A DNA stretch of 64,000 nucleotides, from positions 1-64,000 of the forward strand of contig CAKRTQ010000012.1 in the NCBI GenBank assembly GCA_934402395.1, in the 5' to 3' direction. This DNA is from an uncultured Eubacteriales bacterium. GTDB lineage: Bacteria > Bacillota > Clostridia > Oscillospirales > CAG-272. A program made the position numbers and the translations under genes. Under the pieces are notes generated by a model. The model worked only from the letters and a program-made list of their open reading frames with translations. It did no database searches and was not told where the DNA came from. Of the stretch, positions 23,808 through 32,656 are shown one piece after another (the stretch's first letter is position 1; each line of letters begins with the position of its first letter).

Positions 23808-24709
23808 TAAGTGCGATCGTTTATACTACCAATATCGGCAGCGCCGGGCAATATGCGGGGCTCATGTCGAAAGAAACGGGGCTCCCGGCATATTCGTCAA
23901 AAGATGCGGCAAGGGTATTGCCGCACGGGGCGGAGATAATCTATATCGGGTGGATCATGGCGGGCTGCGTCAAGGGATATTCCGCCGCCGCAAAGAGATA
24001 CGCGGTGTCCGCCGTATGCGGTGTCGGAATTGGAAAAACCGGTACGGGGACGGATAATGTTCGTGAGAAAACGCATATTCCGGGGACAGTCCAGCTGTTT
24101 ACTTTGCGGGGGAATTTCAATGTGGAAAAACTGCGCGGCATCTACCGTTTAACGATGAAGCTGATGGTAAAAACAGCGGGCAAGGAGCTTTCAGCCAAGG
24201 CGGACCGCACGCCGGAAGAGGATGATACCGAAGAGCTGTTCCGCTATTCCGTGATACTTGGGACGGTAGATGAGCTTGGGGCGGAGAGCGTCTGTATCAA
24301 TGATATTCTTGAGCAGAGTCTTGCGGGATTTTACGGAACACTGTCCGAACGCGGGATCGTTCCCGACATCGTAATGCCGGAGAGGGCGGTAGTTCGTACG
24401 CTCGACCGGAATGCTTTGCGCCGTGTATTCGACAACATTCTTTCAAACGCCGCAAAGTATTCCGATGGGGACCTGACTGTAAGGCTTTCGCCCGATGGTG
24501 CGGTCATGTTTGAAAACGGCGCGGCGGGACTGGATACCGTGCAGACGGCACACCTTTTTGACCGCTTTTTTACGGTCGATACCGCGCGCGGAGGAACGGG
24601 ACCCGGGTTGTCCATTGCCATGCTGCTCACCGAAAAGATGGGGGGCAGCGTAACTGCGGAGTATTGCCGGGGCAGACTGAGATTGCGTGTTCTGTTTCCG
24701 GAAAAATGA
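23804..24709 (+). CDS. Flavodoxin-like domain fused to a histidine-kinase C-terminus
   Basis: Residues 1 to about 145 are a flavodoxin-domain protein (MISAIVYTTNIGSAGQYAGL, then YIGWIMAGCVKGY and RTPEEDD near the normal end). Such proteins are usually about 165-180 residues long. At about residue 147 the sequence changes to the second half of a sensor histidine kinase: an HATPase domain with RVFDNILSNAAKYS (N box) and ARGGTGPGLSIAMLLTEKMGG (G boxes). The DHp histidine and sensor are missing. The join falls inside the flavodoxin C-terminus, so it is most likely a deletion fusion. The usual GLGLS is GPGLS here, so the kinase part may be inactive. Confidence 0.75.
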   Translation: MISAIVYTTNIGSAGQYAGLMSKETGLPAYSSKDAARVLPHGAEIIYIGWIMAGCVKGYSAAAKRYAVSAVCGVGIGKTGTGTDNVREKTHIPGTVQLFTLRGNFNVEKLRGIYRLTMKLMVKTAGKELSAKADRTPEEDDTEELFRYSVILGTVDELGAESVCINDILEQSLAGFYGTLSERGIVPDIVMPERAVVRTLDRNALRRVFDNILSNAAKYSDGDLTVRLSPDGAVMFENGAAGLDTVQTAHLFDRFFTVDTARGGTGPGLSIAMLLTEKMGGSVTAEYCRGRLRLRVLFPEK

Positions 24710-24761
24710 ATCCCGGCGCATACGCAGCTCCGGGGAAATTGAGAAAAATTCAAAAAGGGGC

Positions 24762-24792
24762 TTGACTCTCACACTGTGGCAGGTGTTATTAT
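24762..24792 (+). promoter_or_regulatory. MerR-type promoter with 19-base spacer
   Basis: TTGACT (24762-24767) and TATTAT (24787-24792) lie 19 bases apart, the overlong spacing that MerR activators correct. The spacer holds an imperfect dyad, ACAC to GTGT. The sequence TTGACTCTCAC is typical of promoters controlled by MerR/TipA-like regulators. Confidence 0.75.
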
Positions 24793-24834
24793 ATATGCGA
24801 GCTCAAAAAATAACAGCAAACAGGAGGTACCGCC

Positions 24835-25266
24835 GTGCTGAAAATAGGAGAATTTTCGAAATTGTCCGGAGTAAGCGTCAGAATGCTGCGCCACTATGAT
24901 GAGATAGGACTTCTGAAGCCTGCCGAAACCGACCGGTTCACCGATTACCGGTATTACAGAGAAGATCAGCTCCCGACAGTCTGCCGCATTACGGCACTGA
25001 AGGATATGGGCTTTTCTCTTGCGGATATCATACGGATCCTTGAAATATATGATGACAAGGATAAACTTGAAGGATACTTTTCCGACAGGCAGAGGGAGCT
25101 TCGACAGCTCTCTCAGGATATTCTGGAAGCGTGTGCTGCCGGTTTACAAAAGATCGTTTTCGGAGTAGCTTTCGGCAATACTAATCGGAATCCAGCTGCC
25201 AGAACAGCAAGGAAAGTCGAGAAAAGCTCCGGTGTGTGCGGTATAATATTGTCCGTAAGGAGTTGA
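24835..25266 (+). CDS. MerR-family regulator, truncated
   Basis: GTG start after CAGGAGGTACC. Residues 1-90 form the MerR DNA-binding head and dimer helix (MLKIGEFSKLSGVSVRMLRHYDEIGLLKP, then YRYYREDQLPTVCRITALKDMGFSL). After about residue 105 the expected coiled coil and effector domain are replaced by sequence that fits no domain (AFGNTNRNPAARTARKVEKS), and the protein ends at 143 residues. A deletion or frameshift probably removed a GyrI-like C-terminal domain. It may still bind its own promoter. The AraC-type gene follows four bases later. Confidence 0.8.
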   Translation: MLKIGEFSKLSGVSVRMLRHYDEIGLLKPAETDRFTDYRYYREDQLPTVCRITALKDMGFSLADIIRILEIYDDKDKLEGYFSDRQRELRQLSQDILEACAAGLQKIVFGVAFGNTNRNPAARTARKVEKSSGVCGIILSVRS

Positions 25267-25270
25267 GGAT

Positions 25271-26155
25271 ATGAAAGAACAGGTGCTTGCCGTCCAGCGT
25301 ATGCAGGACTACATAGAAAAAAACAAAACGGAGGAGATCAGTCTGTCCGATCTTGCGCGGGCATCGCTGTTTTCTCCGTGGTATTCTTATCGGCTTTTTC
25401 GTGACTGCCTTGGGCTTACGCCGACCGAGTACATCCGCAAATACCGGCTCACACAGGCGGCAAAACAGCTTCATAGCGGCGATGTCAAAGTAATCGACGC
25501 GGCGATGGATGCCGGATTTTCCAATGTGGACACCTTCACGCGGGCATTTTACCGGGAGTTCGGTCTGAATCCGAGCGACTATGTGAAAAATCCCGTTCCG
25601 ATAACCTTCTTTATTCCTTACGGTGCAAAATATCGTGAATTACGAAAGGAGAACATCGACGTGTCAAACATTCAACCGATCTTTATACAGGTCATCCGCA
25701 AGCCGGAACGCCTGTGTATCATCAAACGCGGCAGACAGGCGGCAGACTATTTCCCTTACTGCGAGGAAGTCAGCTGTGATGTCTGGGGCATACTCATGAG
25801 CATGAAATCACTCTGCGGAGAGCCGGTTTCCATATGGCTGCCCGAAAAGTACAAAAAGCCGAACACCTCCACCTATGTGCAGGGTGTGGAGGTCGAAACC
25901 GATTATATGGGAATGATCCCGGAAGGCTTCGATACCATTCATCTGCCGGAGGCGGAATATCTGATGTTCCAAGGTCCGGCTTTCCGCGAGGAAGATTACT
26001 GCGAGGCGATCCGCACCGTGCAGACGGCGATGGACAGCTATGATCCGTCCGTCATCGGCTACCGCTGGGACGATGATAACCCACGCATCCAACTGGAACC
26101 AAGAGGTCAGCGCGGCTATATCGAACTGCGGGCAGTCAGGAGAGTTCAGAAATGA
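25271..26155 (+). CDS. AraC-family activator with GyrI-like effector domain
   Basis: The 294-residue protein starts after AAGGAGTTGAGG. Residues 5-105 hold the two helix-turn-helix motifs (SLSDLARASLFSPWYSYRLF and AMDAGFSNVDTFTRAFYREFG). Residues 130-290 form a GyrI/Rob-like effector-binding domain. It overlaps the ABC ATPase gene by four bases (ATGA), so it most likely activates this exporter in response to a small hydrophobic or cationic compound; that substrate is inference. Confidence 0.92.
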   Translation: MKEQVLAVQRMQDYIEKNKTEEISLSDLARASLFSPWYSYRLFRDCLGLTPTEYIRKYRLTQAAKQLHSGDVKVIDAAMDAGFSNVDTFTRAFYREFGLNPSDYVKNPVPITFFIPYGAKYRELRKENIDVSNIQPIFIQVIRKPERLCIIKRGRQAADYFPYCEEVSCDVWGILMSMKSLCGEPVSIWLPEKYKKPNTSTYVQGVEVETDYMGMIPEGFDTIHLPEAEYLMFQGPAFREEDYCEAIRTVQTAMDSYDPSVIGYRWDDDNPRIQLEPRGQRGYIELRAVRRVQK

Positions 26156-26874
26156 GCGAAGCTGTTTTGGCAGAAGGACTGACCAAAGCCTATAACGGAA
26201 AAACGGTGGTCAATAATCTGAACCTGTCGGTAAAGAGCGGTACGGTATTCGGACTGCTTGGTGCAAACGGTGCGGGGAAAAGCACCACGATCGAGTGTAT
26301 GCTCGGCACAAAACAGGCAGACAGCGGAACTGTTCGCTTGCTGGGGCAAGACCCGAAGAAGAAACGCCGCGCGCTTTTTCAGCGCATCGGCGTGCAGTTT
26401 CAGGAGGGTGACTATCAGAAAGAAATCAGAGTTTCCGAGCTTTGTGAGGAAACCGCAAGCCTTTACCGCGATCCCGCCGATTGGCACGCACTTTGCGAGC
26501 AGTTTGAAATTGGCGACAAAGCAAAAGTCGCGGTAAAAAGTCTTTCGGGCGGCGAACGCCAGCGGCTTTTTATCGTACTGGCGCTGATCCCACAGCCGGA
26601 GCTGGTGTTTTTGGACGAGCTGACCACCGGGCTTGACGCAAAAGCCCGCCGCGGCGTGTGGAAAACGCTTGAAGCCCTCAAAGAACATGGACTGACGATC
26701 TTTTTGACCTCGCATTTTATGGATGAGGTCGAGGCGTTGTGCGATGAGATATGCATTCTGAAAAAGGGTACTCCCGTTTTCCAAGGAACCGTGGAACAGG
26801 CAAAGAAACAATGCGGGTGCGAGCGTTTTGAAGATGCGTATCTGCAACTTTCGGATGAGGAGGTAGACGCATGA
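26152..26874 (+). CDS. ABC exporter ATP-binding protein
   Basis: The 240-residue protein contains Walker A GANGAGKST near 38-46, a Q-loop (VQFQEGD), signature LSGGERQR, Walker B LVFLDELTTGLD, and H-loop TSHFMDE. It is typical of CcmA-like ATPases of two-gene ABC-2 drug or antibiotic exporters. It overlaps the AraC gene before and the permease gene after by four bases each, so the three form one translationally coupled operon. Confidence 0.95.
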   Translation: MSEAVLAEGLTKAYNGKTVVNNLNLSVKSGTVFGLLGANGAGKSTTIECMLGTKQADSGTVRLLGQDPKKKRRALFQRIGVQFQEGDYQKEIRVSELCEETASLYRDPADWHALCEQFEIGDKAKVAVKSLSGGERQRLFIVLALIPQPELVFLDELTTGLDAKARRGVWKTLEALKEHGLTIFLTSHFMDEVEALCDEICILKKGTPVFQGTVEQAKKQCGCERFEDAYLQLSDEEVDA

Positions 26875-27611
26875 AACGCTTTTTTACTTTTCTGAAAACC
26901 GAGCTGCGGCTCAGTCTGCGGGATATGAATATGCCGATCTTCGCCGTTATTATGCCACTGATCGTCTTTGTCATTCTCGGTATGGTCAACGGTGCAAACC
27001 CGGCGTATGACGGCGCGGATTATACATTTCTTGAGCAGTCCTTCGGCGCGGTCGGCGCAATTGCGATCTGTGCGAGCGGACTCATGGGTCTGCCGCTGGC
27101 AGTATCGGGCTTGCGGGAACTGAAAATTCTCAAGAGACTGCGCGTTACGCCGGTCAGTCCCGTGTTCATTCTCGGGATAGAGCTTTTGATGTATGTCATC
27201 TACTGTGCGGTGTCCCTTGCAACGCTGGCAGTTGCGGCGCTTTTGTTCGGAGTAAAACTGCACGGCTCGCTTCTCGCTTTCCTCGGAAGCTGGGTGCTTA
27301 CCATGCTCTCGACCCTGTCGGTCGGTATGCTGGTAGGCGGTATTGCAAAGAACACAAAGCAGGCAAGCATCATTGCGGGTGTTCTTTATTTCCCGATGCT
27401 TGTTTTCTCTGGCACGACACTGCCCATCGAGGTTATGCCGAAGGCAATGCAGAAAGTCGTCAGTTTCTTCCCATTAACACAAGGACTTACGATGATGAAG
27501 AACGCGTTTCTCGGCATCGGCATGGACAGTATTCTAATTCCGGTCTGTGTCATGCTCGGAGTTACCGCGCTCTGCATCGTTCTCTCTGTACGCTTCTTCC
27601 GGTGGGAATGA
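26871..27611 (+). CDS. ABC-2-type permease
   Basis: The 246-residue protein has six hydrophobic helices and the ABC-2 family pattern (GLMGLPLAVSGLRELKILKRLRVTPVSP, then FPMLVFSGTTLPIEVMPKAMQ). Start overlaps the ATPase stop (ATGA). It forms the membrane half of the exporter; substrate unknown. A strong terminator closes the operon. Confidence 0.93.
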   Translation: MKRFFTFLKTELRLSLRDMNMPIFAVIMPLIVFVILGMVNGANPAYDGADYTFLEQSFGAVGAIAICASGLMGLPLAVSGLRELKILKRLRVTPVSPVFILGIELLMYVIYCAVSLATLAVAALLFGVKLHGSLLAFLGSWVLTMLSTLSVGMLVGGIAKNTKQASIIAGVLYFPMLVFSGTTLPIEVMPKAMQKVVSFFPLTQGLTMMKNAFLGIGMDSILIPVCVMLGVTALCIVLSVRFFRWE

Positions 27612-27635
27612 CCCGATACACCGTTGAAACGGACG

Positions 27636-27670
27636 ATCAAAAGGAGCCGCCGGGCTCCTTTTGATTTTTT
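27636..27670 (+). terminator. Terminator of the AraC-ABC operon
   Basis: ATCAAAAGGAGCC, loop GCC, GGCTCCTTTTGAT, then TTTTT: a 13-base-pair perfect stem with T tract. Confidence 0.9.
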
Positions 27671-27770
27671 GCGCCGCCGGGCGGTCCTCCTGCGAAAAAT
27701 ACTGTGTGCCCGCGTTATATATTTTGGAGAGAACTCCGCAATACAACAACGATGCCGAGGTGGATGAAGA

Positions 27771-28655
27771 ATGGTCAACGGGATCACAAGAGTCATATTG
27801 ATTATTATACTGTGCGCTGTTTGCATGGCAGTTCCTGCGCGGCTTGCGCCGCCTGAGTCGGGCGACTATTGCCGCATTGACGGAAAAAACATATATTTTG
27901 TGGCTGACAGTGAAAAGGAAAAATGGCGCGAGCCGCTCAAAAAACTGATACTCAGGAGCGAGGCGGCGTTCGAGGCAGAAGGCAGGTCAACCGACTACAC
28001 ATCAGACGATGATGTGCTTATTGCCGCGAGTTGGGGCGGCGGTCTTTTTGACGTGAACCGCGACGGAGTGCCCGAGCTTTTTATATTCGGGCATGATGCC
28101 ACCGGGTCATCCGGCGTTATAGGATACAGCGTCTTTGACATCTGCACCGGCAGGGAGATCGGAAATATCGACTCGGGCTGGGACAGGTCGCTGTGCTGGT
28201 ACTATGAGCGTTCCACCGGTGCGGCGGTCCCTCTCGGCAAATATACCGAGAGAAACGGGTGGGATTCGGACTATTTCAGGATAACCGGATTCAGGCAGGG
28301 GCAAAATGGGCGATACCGCGAATACGACATTTTTACCGAGTTTTACATTGAACACAGGTTTGACGTCACACTGCCCGATCTGAGATGCAACGATTCGGTG
28401 ACATTTTGCATTGACGGAGGAATTGTGGACTCAAATACATACAGAATTGAGTTTGAGGAATATTTTAATGATCATGTGCGCATGCCCGAAACCGAATTCA
28501 GGCTGGTCGAATGGTGGGGTATGTGGGAAAATGAAACCGAGCGTGCGGACGGAAAAAAGATAAGCGAGATCATTGCGGAAAAGAAGGTCGAGGCATTGCT
28601 CGGTACATCGCAAAAGTTTTTAATGCCTGTGCGCGGCGGGGAGGAAATATCATGA
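27771..28655 (+). CDS. Secreted or membrane-anchored hypothetical protein
   Basis: The 294-residue protein begins with an N-terminal hydrophobic helix (VILIIILCAVCMAVPARLA), either a signal peptide or an anchor. A segment FDVNRDGVPELFIFGHD resembles FG-GAP/EF-type calcium loops seen in secreted repeat proteins. The remainder is rich in aromatic and acidic residues. It overlaps the sirtuin gene by four bases (ATGA), so they share a transcript, though a shared function is not evident. No family recognised. Confidence 0.65.
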   Translation: MVNGITRVILIIILCAVCMAVPARLAPPESGDYCRIDGKNIYFVADSEKEKWREPLKKLILRSEAAFEAEGRSTDYTSDDDVLIAASWGGGLFDVNRDGVPELFIFGHDATGSSGVIGYSVFDICTGREIGNIDSGWDRSLCWYYERSTGAAVPLGKYTERNGWDSDYFRITGFRQGQNGRYREYDIFTEFYIEHRFDVTLPDLRCNDSVTFCIDGGIVDSNTYRIEFEEYFNDHVRMPETEFRLVEWWGMWENETERADGKKISEIIAEKKVEALLGTSQKFLMPVRGGEEIS

Positions 28656-29374
28656 ACGAAACAGAAGAACTCAAAAGCATCATATACGGTGCGCGGAACG
28701 CGGTGTTTTTCGGCGGCGCGGGAGTGTCTACCGGCAGCGGCATCCCAGATTTTCGCGGCAGCGGCGGACTTTACACCTCGGCAGACGAAGAAGAACGCCC
28801 CGAGACCATTCTTTCGGGAACTTATCTCTGCCGGTATCCCGAAAAATTCTTCAAATACTATAAGACACATATGATCTATCCGGATGCGCACCCGAACATG
28901 GCGCATATCGCACTTGCGGAGCTTGAGCGCGCGGGGCATCTTTCTGCGGTCGTGACCCAGAATATAGACGGTCTGCACACGGCGGCAGGCAGCGGCAATG
29001 TGCTTGAGCTGCACGGCTCGGTTGGGCGCAACTTTTGCACATGCTGCGGCAAGGAATATCCGCTTTCGTATATTACGGGGGCAGACGGAGTTCCGCGCTG
29101 CGAAAAATGCGGGGGAATGGTCCGCCCCGACGTTGTGCTGTACGGAGAGGGGCTTGATTCGCGCGTATGGAATATGGCAGAGGAGGCGATCTCGAATGCC
29201 GATGTGCTGATCGTTGGCGGAACGTCGCTGACAGTTTATCCTGCCGCAGGGCTTGTGAGCGGTTTTTCCGGCGAGCACCTTGTCATAATAAACCGCACAC
29301 CGACTCCGTACGACGGATTGGCGGAGCTTGTCATACGCGACCCGATCGAAGATGTGCTTGGCTGTATGATCTGA
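28652..29374 (+). CDS. Sir2-family NAD-dependent deacylase
   Basis: The 240-residue protein has the sirtuin signatures: GAGVSTGSGIPDFRG near 22-36 for NAD binding, TQNIDGLH with the catalytic histidine region (LELHGSVG), a zinc site CTCCGKEYP and CEKCGG, and GGTSLTVYPAA. It removes acyl groups from lysines using NAD, producing O-acyl-ADP-ribose. It lies in an operon with a secreted unknown. A signature-complete class III-like or U-like bacterial sirtuin; the exact subgroup is not clear. Confidence 0.95.
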   Translation: MNETEELKSIIYGARNAVFFGGAGVSTGSGIPDFRGSGGLYTSADEEERPETILSGTYLCRYPEKFFKYYKTHMIYPDAHPNMAHIALAELERAGHLSAVVTQNIDGLHTAAGSGNVLELHGSVGRNFCTCCGKEYPLSYITGADGVPRCEKCGGMVRPDVVLYGEGLDSRVWNMAEEAISNADVLIVGGTSLTVYPAAGLVSGFSGEHLVIINRTPTPYDGLAELVIRDPIEDVLGCMI

Positions 29375-29428
29375 ATCGGAGCGTATTGCGGAATTTATTT
29401 CGGATATTCTTCGTGCGTAATGACAAAA

Positions 29429-29476
29429 AATGAAGCTGTTAAAAAACTCATTTTTGAGTTTTTTAACAGCTTCATT
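29429..29476 (+). terminator. Bidirectional terminator (ACTCA core)
   Basis: A perfect 22-base-pair palindrome with TTTT loop: outer AATGAAGCTGTT, inner AAAAAACTCA. It separates the converging sirtuin and anti-sigma genes and shares the ACTCA core with the terminators at 20957, 20999 and 55481. Confidence 0.85.
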
Positions 29477-29528
29477 AAAAGCTCTGTAAAAAAAATCACG
29501 CGTGTCGGCGAGCTTACAATGCACGCGT

Positions 29529-29801
29529 TCACCGTTCGCCGTCGTAGTCCTCGCTGTGTGCGGGCTTTTTGTCGGCATCTGCCTTGTTTTTTTGATACAA
29601 GGCAATATAGCTGCGAAATTCTGCTTCAAGGTTCATGAGATGAAACTCATCATATATGTCCTGGAATGCCTGAACGAGCTTCAGGCATTCCGGGCATTGG
29701 CAGATATGTTTGTTAACGGTTGTTACCAGTTCGTCGGAGTCCTCAGTTGCCTCCGTCAATGATACGAAATCAATGATCTCGTCAACTGTTAAGTGGTCCA
29801 T
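29529..29801 (-). CDS. Putative zinc-finger anti-sigma factor
   Basis: This 90-residue protein holds HICQCPECLKLVQAF near residues 32-46, an H-x-C-x-C-x-x-C cluster like the zf-HC2 domain of anti-sigma factors, followed by a helix. It has no membrane helix. It overlaps the end of the sigma-factor gene by 20 bases on the same strand, the standard layout for sigma/anti-sigma pairs. A cytoplasmic redox- or metal-sensitive anti-sigma role is inferred. Confidence 0.6.
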   Translation of the reverse strand: MDHLTVDEIIDFVSLTEATEDSDELVTTVNKHICQCPECLKLVQAFQDIYDEFHLMNLEAEFRSYIALYQKNKADADKKPAHSEDYDGER

Positions 29802-30669
29802 TTCCGCCCCTCCTTGAAATCGGATTTCCCTTGGGTTTGTTGTCGTCGTCGGACATATCGCTGCCGGCGGCGCTTTTTCTGATAAGTGTGTTCATGCGGT
29901 TTGTCCAGTCACTTACTGATTTTTTGGGTGAGACCTCACCGTTGTATTTCATAAAGAAATCGCGGTATAGGGTTTCACTATATGTAACGTTTCCGGAGTG
30001 CGTTTTTCGCAGCTTGCGGAGAATTTTTTCATTTTCTTCGGGAGAAATTTCAAGCCAGTCGATGCTTTTCGATGCTTCAACGATCATAGCGTACATCTCG
30101 CCGAGCGTTTTGTCTGCAAATTTTTCCGCAACGTAGCCGGTGGCTTGTGAGGAATTTTTGTTGCATTGGACGGTAAGAATGCAATATGCCATCCATGTGA
30201 GCGTTTTGTAGACCGCGCTGTCGCAGGAGAGAACGGTGGCAACACATTGCTTCAGCCTTTCGCAATGCATCTCGCGTTCGCGGTGTATTTCATCGGCGCT
30301 GTCCTTTATCTCACGCATCCCCTCATCATCTATATCCGCGCTCTGCGTTGCCTCGCGCGTGCGTTTGCTCAGTGCATCGAGGAATGTATTGTGTGCGATC
30401 CTGCACATCCAGCTTTGCAGGTCAGCCGGTTTTTTTTCTTTGGGCTCTCTGAGTATGAATCCGGAAAGGATGAAACGCGTAAGCTTATACACGGTATCCT
30501 GGAGTATATCGTCTTCCGATCCGCTCCCGCGCATAATGGGACTGCCGTAGCATAGCTGTGCAATGTACGGGGGCAGGGTGCGGTAGGCCGTTTTGCACAG
30601 AACATCGTAGGGCTTGTTTTTGGTTACTTCGAGGATGATCATTTCAAGTTCTTGCTGCGTAGGTAACAT
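29782..30669 (-). CDS. Atypical sigma-70-like factor
   Basis: Start ATG at 30669 after GGAAGGAAAAAGC (295 residues). A sigma-2-like region is visible (SEDDILQDTVYKLTRFIL, then LQSWMCRIAHNTFLDALSKR). The C-terminal part is not a standard ECF region 4: it is long, helical and lysine-rich. ECF factors are usually about 170-200 residues, so this one has about 100 extra. It has its own promoter and overlaps the zinc-finger gene. Targets unknown. A regulator that has lost or replaced region 4 is possible. Confidence 0.65.
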   Translation of the reverse strand: MLPTQQELEMIILEVTKNKPYDVLCKTAYRTLPPYIAQLCYGSPIMRGSGSEDDILQDTVYKLTRFILSGFILREPKEKKPADLQSWMCRIAHNTFLDALSKRTREATQSADIDDEGMREIKDSADEIHREREMHCERLKQCVATVLSCDSAVYKTLTWMAYCILTVQCNKNSSQATGYVAEKFADKTLGEMYAMIVEASKSIDWLEISPEENEKILRKLRKTHSGNVTYSETLYRDFFMKYNGEVSPKKSVSDWTNRMNTLIRKSAAGSDMSDDDNKPKGNPISRRGGNGPLNS

Positions 30670-30734
30670 TGCTTTTTCCTTCCTCCGCACCGTGTGTGCG
30701 GACATTGTATTTTGGGGCTCTTATGACAATTTAT

Positions 30735-30763
30735 ATTATAGCGCGAAAATTGTCAAGTGTCAA
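30735..30763 (-). promoter_or_regulatory. Promoter of the sigma/anti-sigma pair
   Basis: On the minus strand TTGACA (30763-30758) and TATAAT (30740-30735) are 17 bases apart. A second TTGACA starts nine bases downstream of the first (TTGACACTTGACA). The rest of the 30670-31141 intergenic region holds only a short GGCATGCC palindrome near 31010 and the ribosome site of the divergent gene. Confidence 0.85.
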
Positions 30764-31141
30764 GTGCTTCTGCGCAATTAAATGATTTTTGTGACATTTT
30801 ACCCAACTGAATCGCGAAAAAGTTTTTTTATTCATCATGAAATGGATTTTTATTCACTTCGGGACGAAGATGACGCGATATATGGAAAGCAATAGGTGGT
30901 TTTTTCCGAAAAACGGCGCACAAAAATGCATATGAAGTGCCGAAATTTATCTCGCAAAAAAATAAGTCGATGCGAAAAAACGGTTTTTTACGTGTTTTTG
31001 TATATGTCGGCATGCCGGACGAAGCGAAAAGCCTGTAATGAACGGAACTTTTTGTGAAAATGCGTGTTCCGCGCGAAATTCCGTGCCGCGTGCCGTTAAA
31101 GTATATTGCGGACGCAATGAACCGCGAAAGGAGATCATAAA

Positions 31142-31951
31142 ATGCTTGGTGCAATAATAGGAGATATAGTAGGTTCGGTATACGAATTGGGGGCTGACAA
31201 AACAAAACGCTTCCCGCTGTTTTCACCCGGCTGTTCACCCACAGATGACAGTCTGATGACAATGGCGGTTGGCGTTACCTGTGTGTCGGCTGATATCCGC
31301 ATGGAGAGCGAATTCAAAAGAATGCTCTCCGAGATGATGCGCGAGATCGGAAGACAATATCCCGATGCAGGTTACGGCAGCCGCTTTTTTGATTGGCTCA
31401 CCGACGACGATGCCGGCGCATACGGAAGCTACGGCAACGGCGCCGCCATGCGCGTTTCGCCTGTGGCATATGCTGCCGGAAGCCTTGAAGAGGCAGAGAG
31501 GCTTGCGCGGTGGAGTGCCGAGATCACGCACGATCATCCGGAAGGGATAAAGGGCGCCATGGCGACCGCAGCGGCGATATTTCTTGCGCTTGATGGACAC
31601 GACAAGGATGAGATACGTGCGTATATCGAAAACAGGTATTATGATCTGGACTTTACACTTGATGAAATACGCCCGACGTACGAATTCGATGTGAGCTGCG
31701 AGGGCAGCGTGCCGCAGGCAATAGAGTGCTTTCTTGAGGCGGACAGCTTTGAGGATGCCCTGCGCAACGCGGTATCGCTTGGCGGCGACTGCGACACGAT
31801 GGCGGCGATCGCGGGTGCGATAGCAGAGGCATTCTACGGCATTCCCGACGATATCGCAGAGCGCGCGTTCGGATATATGGATGATACCGAAAAAGAATTA
31901 TATTATGAATACGCAGACTGGCTTTACGGTCTGCACGGGGAGAAGAAATGA
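31142..31951 (+). CDS. ADP-ribosylglycohydrolase (DraG-like)
   Basis: The 269-residue protein starts after GCGAAAGGAG and reads MLGAIIGDIVGSVYE, the family's opening. TDDS near 36-39 and GGDCDTMAA near 217-225 carry the magnesium-binding aspartates; GNGAAMR lies between. These enzymes remove ADP-ribose from proteins, nucleic acids or nucleotides. It is the first gene of a six-gene operon that includes a phosphoesterase, ClpP-like peptidase and a TraG-like ATPase. The substrate is unknown. Confidence 0.93.
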   Translation: MLGAIIGDIVGSVYELGADKTKRFPLFSPGCSPTDDSLMTMAVGVTCVSADIRMESEFKRMLSEMMREIGRQYPDAGYGSRFFDWLTDDDAGAYGSYGNGAAMRVSPVAYAAGSLEEAERLARWSAEITHDHPEGIKGAMATAAAIFLALDGHDKDEIRAYIENRYYDLDFTLDEIRPTYEFDVSCEGSVPQAIECFLEADSFEDALRNAVSLGGDCDTMAAIAGAIAEAFYGIPDDIAERAFGYMDDTEKELYYEYADWLYGLHGEKK

Positions 31952-32634
31952 TACATATTACCGGTGACACACACGGAGACAGAGGACGGTTCGATAAGGG
32001 CGTGATGCACGGTGAACCGCAGTGGGGAACGGATGATATTCTGATGATATGCGGCGATTTCGGATACATTTTTTCCGGCAGCGACTATGAGCGCACATTT
32101 CTTGACCGGTTGGCGGAAAAACCGTACACAGTATGCTTTTGCGACGGAAATCACGAAAATTTCCCTGCGTTAAATGCTTTTCCCGAAGAGTGGTGGAACG
32201 GCGGCAGAGTACACAGGATACGCCGCAACATCCTGCATCTTGAACGCGGACAGGTGTTCGGCATAGAAGACAAAAGCTTTTTCGTGATGGGAGGCGCGTA
32301 CAGTCCCGACAGGGCGATGCGCCGCGAGGGCATCTCGTGGTGGCGCGAAGAGCTGCCGGACGCGCAGGCATACAGCGAGGCATGGCGTAATCTCGACGCA
32401 GTGGGAAACTCGGTGGATTACATTGTGACACACACTGCGCCCGCCGCTGTTGTGCGTGCTTTTGCGTGTGTATCGCCGGATCTGGATGCGCCGGGGGCGG
32501 AGCTTGGCGGCTTTCTGGATGATGTCATGCGCCGTGTCCGCTTCAGACGCTGGTATTTCGGGCACTGGCATACAGACAGGGAGGTGCGCGGCAGGTTCCG
32601 TGCACTTTGGTATGATGTTGAAGATATAGAATGA
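31948..32634 (+). CDS. Calcineurin-like metallophosphoesterase
   Basis: The 228-residue protein shows the five metal motifs: ITGDTHGD (4-11), CGDFGY, GNHENF, THTAP and FGHWHTD. It overlaps the glycohydrolase gene by four bases (ATGA). The family hydrolyses phosphomonoesters, phosphodiesters or nucleotides, so a partner activity on ADP-ribose products or RNA ends is possible but unproven. Confidence 0.93.
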   Translation: MIHITGDTHGDRGRFDKGVMHGEPQWGTDDILMICGDFGYIFSGSDYERTFLDRLAEKPYTVCFCDGNHENFPALNAFPEEWWNGGRVHRIRRNILHLERGQVFGIEDKSFFVMGGAYSPDRAMRREGISWWREELPDAQAYSEAWRNLDAVGNSVDYIVTHTAPAAVVRAFACVSPDLDAPGAELGGFLDDVMRRVRFRRWYFGHWHTDREVRGRFRALWYDVEDIE

Positions 32635-32656
32635 CTTCTGCAAGGAGGAAGGAAAA

